Positions 13,961 through 24,800 of a DNA stretch of 64,000 nt are shown one piece after another. Under the pieces are notes generated by a model. That model saw only the letters and a program-made list of their open reading frames with translations, was not told the origin of the DNA and made no database searches. Positions within the stretch are counted from its first letter, which is position 1; each line of letters begins with the position of its first letter. The translations under genes and the position numbers were made by a program. The DNA comes from Panopea generosa (Eukaryota; Mollusca; Bivalvia; Adapedonta; Hiatellidae), in NCBI GenBank assembly GCA_029582155.1, contig CM055901.1:2915001-2979000 (forward strand), given 5' to 3'.

Positions 13961-14200
13961 TATTCACCAACCTTTCTTAAGAACATTCTCAGTCTTGAGT
14001 TGAAAAATGAATTTTGAAAATCACACTTAATGACCATTTTACGAGGCCAAAATTTGAAAGCTTGCAGGGACACCAAATATATAGCCAAATAAACTCTCAC
14101 AATTATTCTATCTGTCATGGTCAACTGAATATCTAAGGTTGAAATTTTGAATTTCAAGCCCAAGTCCAAGAATATTTTCAAGAATGGTTGGTGAATGCGT
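13961..14200. mobile_element. MITE with about 55-bp inverted ends (TATTCACCAACC)
   Basis: The left end TATTCACCAACCTTTCTTAA GAACATTCTC is inverted at the right end as AATATTTTCAAGAATGGTTG GTGAATGC. The inner part (TTGAAAAATGAATTTTGAAA versus AAATTTTGAATTTCAAG) pairs too. Possible 3-bp GTA duplication. Non-coding. Confidence 0.7.
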
Positions 14201-14819
14201 ACAAACTTTTCCCCCATGTCAAATACATCCCTGTCATGTATATAATAATGGAAAATTATACAGGCATTTTCGGACAAGTTGCTGTTTAAAGACACAATGC
14301 TTACATGCACTTATGCTAACAGGTGCTGATTTTAACATGCTGATACTCAGAGACACTGATGTTGACAGACACGGATGCTGAAGGACATTTGTGCCAAATC
14401 TGAAGCTGACAAACAAACACTATCACATTGCTCATCTTGACTCGACCAGTATTTAACAAAACAACCAAAATATGATGGATGGTGCACAACTGCTTATGAT
14501 TTGTGATGTTTGTACTAATCTTTGGTGACTATATATAAATATCAACAGTTGCAGACACCTGACCATACAAATTTACTCTAGCAAACTAAATGCCATTCAA
14601 ATAACAAGTTAATTTATTGCACATATTATTTATTTTACATATTCAATCCTACAGACACCTCAAATCATAAAATTTATTCCAGTTTATATTCATTCCTTGT
14701 TGTGATATTGGTATGTTTGTTATTATTTCTGCATTAGGTAAGTCACAAAGTACTATCCCAGAGAGACAGACAAAAGTACAAAGTTAATAAATCAATCAAA
14801 CTTGATAAATCAATCAATT

Positions 14820-14848
14820 GCGAAAGAGAGAAAGAGAGAAAGAGAGAA
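14820..14848. repeat. Short (GAGAAA)n microsatellite
   Basis: GCGAAAGAGAGAAAGAGAGA AAGAGAGAA. Simple repeat in intergenic DNA. Confidence 0.85.
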
Positions 14849-15086
14849 GACAAACCATACCCTACTTGTGATTATCAGAATACATGACTCTTTTATCTGT
14901 TATACTTGGATTAAATATTTTTTGATAATCATTTTAACTCTTTAAAAATATTTTTTTTATATCTAAACATGAGCAGTAAGAACTGTTTTTGAAATTCAAA
15001 AGTTTAAAATTATTTATTTTACTTTGATTGTGAAACAAATTCTTACAACTTATGCAAATCACACTCGAAATCTTCCTAGTAAGAAC

Positions 15087-15215
15087 CAGTACTAAGCATA
15101 TGCGAAAAAAATTGTCTTGCTCAAGGACACCACGCATAGCTGTGGCAGAGGATCGGACCCAGTCCCCCGGTCATGGGTTCAGTGCTCTACCAATGAACCA
15201 CACTCTACAAAAAAT
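15087..15215 (-). mobile_element. SINE family C, 5' part, reverse copy
   Basis: On the minus strand: GTGTGGTTCATTGGTAGAGC, GACTGGGTCCGATCCTCTGCC and GTCCTTGAGCAAGACA, matching family C. The 3' half is missing. The ORF here is an artefact. Confidence 0.75.
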
Positions 15216-16060
15216 TAACACCAGTATATTAAATTAACAGAAATATTGCAGATGTATAAAAGTATTGAATCAATTTTTGATAACAAAATTTGGTAAATCG
15301 GCAGATTTTATCCACTTTTGGTCACAGCTACATACAAAATATGTAACTCATTAAACAAGTTGAGCTTTTCTTCAACTGAAAAATCTCAATTTCTATAAAT
15401 TATCATTCAACCCCATTACACATTAAATGACATCACAGAATTTAAGATAAATCTTTACTCTTTGGTAAAGGATAAAATGCAAATAGAGTTGAGGAAAATC
15501 TCATGTTAAGTGTTTCATGAAAATCTGACCAGGAACCTAGTATGCACATTTCAAATATTTCAGATTCCAAAAAATCTGTGATGTCAGTTAAGTTAGAATG
15601 CACACTTTACAGATTTCGGATTCCAAGAAACCTGCATTGTCCAGGTACCTCGTACTGGTATGTACATTTCAAAGATGATGGATTCTAAAATATCTGTTTG
15701 TACATAGATGCTTAGACCTGTGGTATAAAATGGGCTTTATTATATTTCAACTACATATAAGTTCTTATCTCTCTAAGCTAAACAACCAATATAAAACAAA
15801 TCTTGTTTCACTCCCTGGTATAAAAAAATCTGTATATATATATCATAAATATAAAAAGGGGTGTAAACGAAATGTAGGTACTAAGAACTAAAATGCCATG
15901 TAAATGCTACACAGTGCTATAAACATATATATTATTCTCTCCAGCAAACTATGAAAACACTTCATTTATATATATATATGTGTAAATATTTGACTTAGTT
16001 TCTTATATCTTAATACACAATAATGAGGTATTCTGCATTTCAACTTACAATTAATAAACA

Positions 16061-16303
16061 TATTTTTTTAATGGAGTTTAAAACCATTTTCAACACATTT
16101 TAGGTAATATATGGAATATCCAGTTTTATTGGTGGAAGAAGACCTCAGAATGAATCTAAGAAGAACCACTTTTTCCTGCAAGTAACTAGCACACCTTCTC
16201 ACTTAGAGTTTTTGAAAGCGGGACTCAAACCTTTGACCTTAATGGTGAGAAGTAAATGATCTTGAGACTTGCCTTAGACCACTCTGCCATGGGGGATCCT
16301 TTA
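16061..16303 (-). mobile_element. SINE family B, second copy
   Basis: The minus-strand head GGATCCCCCATGGCAGAGTG and GTCTAAGGC is followed by the same body as at 5282. Flanked by imperfect repeats ACAATTAATAAACA (16047-16060) and ACAATTCATAAAACA (16304-16318). The 3' motif is TTTTCAACACATTTTA. Confidence 0.8.
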
Positions 16304-16591
16304 ACAATTCATAAAACACATATATTGCTTTTGTTTCTTGAAATAGACACTTGTTTATGTATCAATGATACCTCTATTCATTTCCCCAACGGTTTGCTTT
16401 ATCATGCCATACAGATAAATTCAATAATTCTGTTTAAAATTAAGTGGTATACTTCATCTTTCCAAAGATTCAGCAGTAAAATCATGAATGTTAAAAGGGA
16501 GACAAGAAAAGTATACAACCACACAATGTAAATATGAAATTAAAATACCCCAGTATGTTTCCTGACCTTATATATAGTTTCTATTATGGAA

Positions 16592-16874
16592 GCCGGGCCC
16601 GATTAGCTCAGTCGGTTACGCGTCTGACTATCAATCCAGGGGTCGTGAGTTCGAATCCCCTGCCCTGCAACAGGCTCCGTGATGATTGATATATGACATT
16701 GTGTCTCATTATCATTCGTCTCTCACCACTGATTCAAGTGGGAAAGTTATCAGTTACTTGCGGTGATGGGGTGTGCTCGAGTACTGGTTAATCCCAGGAA
16801 ACAGTGGTTAGGTTAACTGATCGTCTGTTAGCCCTCGATGGCATAAAAATGACGCTAAATATTCAATCAATCAA
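16592..16874 (+). mobile_element. tRNA-derived SINE (family A), full length with 12-bp target duplication
   Basis: The head is tRNA-like with A box TAGCTCAGTCGG and B box GAGTTCGAATCCC; the body is about 200 bp and the tail is GGCATAAAAATGACGCTAA then ATTCAATCAATCAA. A perfect 12-bp direct repeat TCTATTATGGAA flanks it (16580-16591 and 16875-16886), showing a complete and fairly young insertion. Similar to molluscan V-SINE/RUDI-type elements; family assignment not certain. Confidence 0.9.
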
Positions 16875-17073
16875 TCTATTATGGAAAGGGACACAACCCT
16901 CTTAAATATTTGATAGGCATCCTATTCCACAGATCTTTGTTCATCAATGGCAAAAAATACAAGATGTGTAATTTTTAATCACTTTTAATTGTTGTTGTTT
17001 TTTTTCTTAAGAAAATACCAATTTGTATATATTTACATAGTTTCAAAACTAGCCTCACACCTCTGATTGCATA

Positions 17074-17135
17074 ACAACAGCTGCCAAAGGACAGCATGCT
17101 TGACCATTAGAATCATTGATTTAATGACTGAATAT
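17074..17135. mobile_element. Head fragment of the AACAANAG family
   Basis: AACAACAGCTGCCAAAGGAC with imperfect hairpin GCTGCC-AAAG-GACAGC (17080-17095), then ATGCTTGACC, close to the head of the 43368 element (GTGCTCGACC). The rest is not recognisable. Confidence 0.4.
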
Positions 17136-17568
17136 ATGCATGGGAAATTACAAACATCCCATAATAGAGTCCATGAGTATGGATTACATTACATTTTCAT
17201 GATTTCAAAGTTTGAAATCTCTTGGGTAACTTTTGTGTCCCTTTAAAGTCTTTCAAAACCAAATCATGAACCAATATTCAGTATCAGCATTTTTGAGACT
17301 GTTATCAAACATTACATGTTTACTGTTAATTTCAATGTTTTTCTGAACTTAGTATATATATTTCAAACATTTTTTATGAGTTTAATCAAGAAGTTGGTAT
17401 ATAAAAAATGACACAGTTTAACTAAAATTAACATAAACATTCATTCTCTAGCTGAATTCAAAAATGCAATTTTTTATCAAACTTGTTTTCAAATGTATTT
17501 TAAAATAAAATTTATTGCTAAAAAAAGTCAGTTTGTGGCATCAGTCCATCAAATATTTGTACTTAATA

Positions 17569-17850
17569 TTGATTGATTAAATATTTAGCGTCATTTTTAT
17601 TCCATCAAGGGCTAACAGATGATCAGTTAACCTAACCACTGTTTCTTGGGACCCTGGTATGTTAACCAGTACTCAAGCACACCCTATCTCTGCAAGTAAC
17701 TGATAACTTTCCCATTTAAAACAGCAGTGAGAGACGATTGATAATGAAACACAATGTCATATATCAACCATTACAGAGATTGTTGCTGATTCAATGTGAA
17801 CTCAGGACCCCTGGATTTATAGTAACGACTGAGCTAATTAGACCCGGCCC
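17569..17850 (-). mobile_element. tRNA-derived SINE family A, second copy
   Basis: Reverse-strand copy of the 16592 element: TTGATTGATTAAATATTTAG at its 3' end and the tRNA-like head ending CCCGGCCC at 17850. It is more diverged, and no clean target duplication was seen. The two copies form an inverted pair about 700 bp apart. Confidence 0.88.
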
Positions 17851-17939
17851 TGTAAATACAAAAGTTTTCACTAAAAGCAGGTTAATTATATATACATACA
17901 GGCTTAGCTACCCTGATTTGTTCAAATAAGAAATAGCAA

Positions 17940-18032
17940 GTTTGACTGCCCAATGCAGGTAGCTGTTTGATTTAAATAACTTCTAAAGAAATGTAAGTAC
18001 CAAATACAGGTGTTACTAACTGCCTTATACAG
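17940..18032. repeat. Degenerate ACAGG repeats, left part
   Basis: GACTGCCCAATGCAGGTAGC, ACCAAATACAGGTG and TGCCTTATACAGG are diverged units of the same motif found at 18319-18475; the fold-back MITE splits the array. Confidence 0.5.
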
Positions 18033-18318
18033 GCATCAGATACCCACGGGTGTCAATTCTGATACTCTCCATCCATCACCTGCGGGAAATTACGCTAACT
18101 CTGCGTTTTATTTGAAACAAAATACAGCTAAGGATAACAGCAACTTATCAAAAACGGCATTTGCATGAAACTAGCGTAGTGATTAGATAACGTTCCCTTC
18201 ATGAAATTGTGAAGGAACCAATCATGGTTGCATTGTGGCTTTGTAGAAGCTAGTGTTGTATCCCACAAGTGATAAATAGAGAGTATCGGAATGGACTACG
18301 CATGGGTATCCAACAATG
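18033..18318. mobile_element. Fold-back MITE with about 65-bp inverted ends
   Basis: The left end GATACCCACGGG...CTGATACTCTCCATCCATCA is the reverse complement of the right end (GAGAGTATCGG...CATGGGTATC) with mismatches, over roughly 65 bp. A second copy is at 54845. It interrupts the ACAGG repeats downstream of EPS15; ATACAGG lies on both sides but also occurs in the host repeat. Non-autonomous. Confidence 0.78.
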
Positions 18319-18608
18319 AATACAGGCAACGGTTTAATATGAGTAACTGCTAAATAGGGGTTGTAAATACCCAATACAGCTCAGACTTATTGCCTAATAC
18401 AGGTAAATACCTAATACAGGCTCGACCTAACACAGGTTTGACTAATTGCCTAATACAGGTAACTGCCTAATCAGAATTGACAGTTCCAATATATATAAAA
18501 TCTATAATGTACAATGTAATCTCAATATAAGAATCTATAGTTGAAGTAAAACAAATTCATCTGGGAATGGTTGACTATAACACACAGGTTTGGGCAGGAA
18601 GAAACTGT
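18319..18608 (-). other. EPS15 3' flank with degenerate ACAGG repeats
   Basis: Likely 3' UTR. It contains degenerate repeats of a unit like TGCCTAATACAGGTAA (18360-18475 on plus), which also occur at 17940-18032 on the far side of an inserted MITE. An ATTAAA on the minus strand (18333-18338) is a possible polyadenylation signal about 270 nt after the stop; an AATAAA at 18107-18112 lies inside the MITE. Neither is strong. Confidence 0.35.
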
Positions 18609-18857
18609 TTAAGCTTGACTGTCGTTTATCTCCCCTCGACTAAGCTTTAAAGCAAATTGATAATCTGCCTCCTCTTGTTCTCTCTGCGACAGTTTTGGCG
18701 GTGACTTGGTGCTGGAGTGTTTACTAAAGCGTGATGATTTGTGAGGTGATTTCTTCTTGTTACCTCCGCTGGTGGAAGACGAGGTGGTTGATGATGTAGT
18801 AGATGATGTAAAAGCCCACGCGAGCTCATCATCACTGAATACACTAGCTGTGGATGT
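18609..18857 (-). CDS. EPS15: EPS15 exon 21 (residues 817-898, UIM and stop)
   Basis: Opens [16 protein letters not shown], resembling the first half of UIM1 of EPS15L1 (EEQQLAWAKRES), then a Ser/Thr and basic low-complexity stretch. The C-terminus has [17 protein letters not shown], a complete UIM (acidic patch, Ala-x3-Ser-x2-Glu), and ends INDSQA before TAA. Acceptor CTATTTCAG. It lies 10.4 kb from exon 20, but the joined frame and the C-terminal match make it secure. Confidence 0.93.
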   Translation of the reverse strand, partial: TSTASVFSDDELAWAFTSSTTSSTTSSSTSGGNKKKSPHKSSRFSKHSSTKSPPKLSQREQEEADYQFALKLSRGEINDSQA

Positions 18858-21800
18858 CTGAAATAGAGAAGAAAGCTTTGTCTTACTGATACACACTCAC
18901 AAAAGTCAAGTCAATATATGCATGTAACAGATACAATAGCAGAAGTCAAGTCAATCTCTGGACATTACAGATACAATAGCAAAAGTAAAGTCAATATATA
19001 CATGTAACAGTCACAATAGCAAAAGGCAAGTCAATATATGCATGTTACAGTAACAATTGCAGAGGTCAAGTCAATATATGAATGTAACCGTTACAATAGC
19101 AAATGTCAAGTCAATATATGCATGTTACAGTAACAATAGCAGAAGTCAAGTCAATATATGAATGTGACTGTTACAATAGAAAAAGTCAAGTCAATATATG
19201 CATGTAACAGTAACACTAGCAAAAGTGAAGTCAATATATGAATGTAACAATTACAATAGCAAAAGTCATGTCAATATATGAATGTAACTGTTACAATAGC
19301 AAAAGTCAAGTCAATATATGCATGTTACTGTTACAATAGCAAAAGTCATGTCAGTATATGCATGTTACAGTTACAATAGCAGAAGTCAAGTCAATATATG
19401 AATGTAACAATTACAATAGCAAAAGTCAAGTCAATATATGCATGTAGCAATTACAATAGCAAAAGTCAAGTCAATATATGCATGTAACAGTTACAATAGC
19501 AAAAGTCAAGTCAATATATGCATGTAAAGTTACAATAGCAAAAGTCAAGTCAGTATATGAATGTAACAATTACAATAGCAAAAGTCAAGTCAATATATGA
19601 ATGTAACTGTTACAATAGCAAAAGTCAAGTCAATATATGTATGTTACTGTTACAATAGCAAAAGTCAAGTCAATATATGCATGTAACAGTTACAATAGCA
19701 AAAGTCAAGTCAATACACGCATGTAGCAATTACAATAGCAAAAGTCAAGTCAATATATGCATGTAACAGTTACAATAGCAAAAGTCAAGTCAATATATGC
19801 ATGTAACAATTACAATAGCAAAAGTCAAGTCAATATATGCTTGTTACAGTTACAATAGCAAAAGTCAAGTCAATATATGAATGTAACCATTACAATAGCA
19901 AAAATTATGTCAATATATGAATGTAACTGTTACCATAGCAAAAGTCAAGTCAATATATGCATGTTACTGTTACAATAGCAAAGATCAAGTCAATATATGC
20001 ATGTAACAGTTACAATAGCAGAAGTCAAGTCAATACATTCATGTAACAGTTACATTTGTAAAAGTCAAGTCAATATATGAATGTAACAGTTACAATTGAA
20101 AAGTCAAGTCAATATATGAATGAAACTTGTTACAATAGCAAAAGTCAAGTTAATGTATGAATGTAACCATTACAATAGCAAAAGTCAAGTCAATATACAC
20201 ATAAACATTACAATAGCAAAAGTCATGTCAATATATGCATGTAACAGCTACAATAGCAAAAGTCAAGTCAATATATGAATGTAACAATTATAATAGCAAA
20301 CGTCATGTCAATTTATGAATGTAACTGTCACAATAGCAAAAGTCAAGTCAATATATGAATGTAACCGTTACAATAGCAATCTCTCGAAGTGGCTGATAAC
20401 TTTCCAGCGATCGGATCAACATCTTGATGTATGTCATACATTTTCAATTATCTCAAAAGATAAGTTAATATCTGCATGTACCCAATACATTTGCAAAAAT
20501 CAATTCAGAATGAAGTAAATATTTCAATAATCATGACACAATATCATTCGATACAAACTGGAATATGGCTTGTTAAAAATTCCTTCATTCAATAAAGTTT
20601 GATAAAATTGCTAATTAAATCGCTGCTTAAACCGTATTGTATACAAAAAGATATTTCATTGTTTAACTATCATGAGATATGAAAGGAATTAAGTGAAATG
20701 GTTCTACTATAAAAATCATTACTTGTTATGTTTCCTAAAAATAAAGTTAATAGTTTATTTAATGCATGAATTATTTCCAATTATCTGGCACTTGATATGC
20801 AGCCTAAAAGTCTTAAGGGGCAACAAGAGTTAAAATGCTGATGCTTTTCAAAAACCATGTTTTGCACTAAATATTTCTAAAACACGGGGATTCAAAGTTG
20901 ATAAAATATAACCTGGTGCACTTGGGTAATTAATGGATTGTCATCTAAACAGTGAGTAAACATGATGCCCAATACTCATATTAAAAGGACACATAGCAAA
21001 TTTAACGAATGTTCACCTAAATCTATTTCTGTAAATTATGCATCTAAATAAAATATGCTTATATGAAATAGGAATAACCCAGTATCTGATTGTACAGACT
21101 CTTAATTTTGTCTCTTTTTTTGCAAAGACAGACAACTCTTGTAAAACTTTGAAAGGCATCATATTCTGTATAATTGTGGTCATAATATATCACAAAAAAT
21201 GTAACAGTTTCGTTTTTTTTATCAGTTTTCATCATTAAGATAGAAACAATCCTGATTTGTAATTTTTATGGATTTGCACTTATTATCAAAATCATTACAA
21301 CTTCACTAGTCTAGCTAAACAAACACAAAAGTGCGACTGATGTGACGACAACGTGACATTGAGATAATGATCAAAGCAATTGTCTGAAAATTTACAGGCA
21401 AAACAAAAACTATGTTTTGTGGATAAGATATTCCAGGATTCCGAACCTCTGTCAGACTTTCTTACCTACAATGCAATGCTGATCTGGATTTCACTTTACC
21501 TTGCTATTTGACAAAGTACACAACTTAATTTAGGAAATTTTGCAAACCACATGTGAGTGAATTCATAAATATAAACAATCAAAAGTACAGAGAGTGATAG
21601 TTTATATGCAAACTTCGACAAATTGGCTCATTTAATGTTTGTGTTCATAAAAGTGAGTATACATGATATTAAACATAGTCAAAAACAAAACAGTACAAAA
21701 AAAACACACAAATGTGGTTAAGTATAATGTCTTATTTGAGCACTACTTTACCAGCACCAACGTTAATATGGAAAACAAGAATGACAAAGAAAGCACACAG

Positions 21801-24800
21801 ACCATGTTAGGAAAGAAGACTGTAAGAAGAGACAACAATCAGACTACTGGCCCCAGGTCTTGTCTTCCTCAAACTGAGTAGAAATAGAAAACAGACAAAT
21901 GTTAGTTGGAGTATGTGTGCTCGGATATAATGTGCTCCATATAACATCAAGCAATGTCTTATTCATATATTCTCTAAAACATACCCACCATTCATATCTA
22001 CTGACCACTATTCTCTTAACATTTCACTACACAGTTACACCCCTATTTTTCATGGTAACATGATTCTTACACTTAAAAAAAAGGCTTATTTAATTTGGTT
22101 TTGAAATATTTTCAAAATGGTTCATAGTGGTTGTGGTTTCTTGCTGCTGATGTGTAGAGCAAGAGTTGGCAAAGCATATACTGCAATAAGACAACATTGG
22201 TGTTAAAAAAGTGACTTTTATAGGATTTCAACATATGCATGTATTTGTGAGCATTTGAGGACTTCTTTTTTCAAAAAATCTCAGGCGTCACTGCACCCTC
22301 TTTAAGATGCGAAGCTGGTCACCCTACAAGTTATTGTGCATATTTTTGTGGATATACATTCCTGCTATGAAAATAAATTACTTTAAAAAAAAATCTATGT
22401 GAAATTTTCTTTTTACCATGGACATCCTAAACCTTATTTTATAAAGAACATAGAACAAAATTCAACTGTGTAGTGAGACCATAATATATTAAATATATTT
22501 ACATTTAATAAGAAAATTGTTGTTCCTATGAGTAATTTGTCTGTTTTTATATGGAAGCAAAATGATAACAAGACTGGGTGCCACCAGCCCAACATACCCT
22601 ACCACTTGCTCTGTTACATTGCAGATTGAAACCTAGGTTGTAATGTTGTAAAAGGAAGATGTCTCCCTACTATGGTAATTTAAGTGAACTAAATTTACTT
22701 TAACAGATAATACCACCCACTTCTTCAACAAATTTGCAAGTATTAAGGGTTTCATAAACTATATCAACATTTAAGCTCACCCAAACTCTATTTATTGTCA
22801 TTAATACTTGCCCCGGAGCAGGAGGACGTAGAAATACCATGTTTTCAACCACCTTTACCAATCTTTATAGATCTTTAAATGCAGGGTCTTTCCCATTAAG
22901 AAATCATTATATTTCCCTACACTAAACATACAAAAATCTCTTTAAAAAAAATTTGAAATTGCTCTCATACCATTGCCCCAATTTTGTAGGGGGAAGTGAG
23001 CGGGTAGTTCTACTTTTGATCTAAAGTGACTTCCCTAAATTCTATAAAATAGGCTTGAGCCATTTAATTTTCTTGCCTGGCAACCATTTATTATTATGTT
23101 TGACTTAAAAAATAATTAAATAAACAAAAGAAAAACAGTTACAACAATGGCATGATTAAGTAATATTTAGTAATCACCAAAATCAAAAAAATATTCATTT
23201 CACAACACAATTCTTTACATGAATACTTTATTTGAAATTTAAAACAAGAGGGCCAAGATGGCCCTATATCGCTCACCTGACTGACCTTGAGTCACCCGAC
23301 TTAAATAGATTATATAATACATGTACACTAAAAATTCCAGAAAAACAAGATGGGCAAGTAGTTAGAATTTTGATTTGTTTTGAAGATGTAACAGATGCGT
23401 AGAAGAGTTCAAACTTGGTAGAGGTTCACCCATGGTAAATGTCAGTGAAATTACATCGAAATCAGGTCAGTAGATTCTGACAAGAAGGATTTTGAAGTTT
23501 TAACTATAGCTGCCTATATAGTAAACTAGCACCTCACTGTGATGTCATGTTTTTTAACAAATCACAACGGCTTGAACAAACTTGGTAAAAGGTCACCCAA
23601 GGAACATTTCTGCGAAATTGTTTTAAAATTGATCCAGTGGTTTCTGACAAGAAGATTTTTTAAGTTTTACTATAGCTTATAGAGTAAACTAACCGCATCC
23701 CCTGGCCACCATATTTTTTTACGAATCACTACGGTTTGAACAAACTTGGTGAAGGATCCACCAAGGAACATTTCTGTGAAATTATTTTAAAATCGAGCTA
23801 GTAGTTTGACAAGAACATTTTTTGAGTTTTTACTATAGCTTATATAGTAAACTAACTCCACCCACTGGCCACCATGTTTTTTTACGAATCAAGATGGCTT
23901 GAACAAACTTGGTAGAGGGTCACCCAAGGAACATTTCTGTGAAATTATTTTAAAATCGAGCTAGTAGTTTGACAAGAACATTTTTTGAGCTTATATAGTA
24001 AACTAACCCCACCCACTGGGGGCCATGTTTTTTTACGAATCAAGATGGCTTGAACAAACTTGGTAGAAGGTCACCCAAGGAACAGTTCTGTGAAATTATT
24101 TTAAAATCGAGCCAGTAGTTTCTGACAAGAAGATTTTTTAAGTTTTTAATATAGCTTATATAGTAAACTAACCCCATCCCCTGGGGGCCATGTTTTTTGA
24201 CGAATCAAGATGGCTTGAACAGATGTGGTAGAGGGTCACTCAAGGAACATTTCTGTGAAATTATTTTAAAATCGAGCCAGTAGTTTCTGACAAGAAGATT
24301 TTTTCATTTTTACTAATTAAACATGCCCCGCCCCCTGGCAGCCATGTTTTTTGACGAATCAAGATGGCTTGAACAAACTTGGTAGAGGGTCACCCAAGGA
24401 ACATTTCTGTGAAGTTATATCAAAATTGGCCCAGTGGTTTCAGAGGAGAAGTTGTTAGAAGCTAAAAGTTAATGACGAACAACAGACGACAGACACCAGG
24501 GGATCACAAAAGCTCACCTGTGAGCCTTCAGCTCAGGTGAGCTAAAAAATACATCAGATATAATTATACACTGGAAATGTATGACTTCTTGAAATGAATA
24601 CTACTAACTTTATCGAAAGCCACCTATTCCCCAACAAACTAAACTGGACTGGTTACTCTACTTCCTGTTCGCAGCAGGAGTCACAGTCAAGATACGTAGA
24701 CTGGCTACTGCATGCATGTTTTTTCCCCAAATACCATCTTAATAATATCATACTAACCATCACAATTTAAACTTTGATCGCTAAATTAATCTATCTCTCA

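Noticed and set aside
16595-16668. A tRNA gene with good A and B boxes
   Set aside because: It is the head of a full SINE flanked by a 12-bp target duplication, and its acceptor stem does not pair properly.
18899-20380. A CRISPR-like array of regularly spaced repeats
   Set aside because: It is a continuous 40-bp tandem repeat with no unique spacers, in an animal intron.
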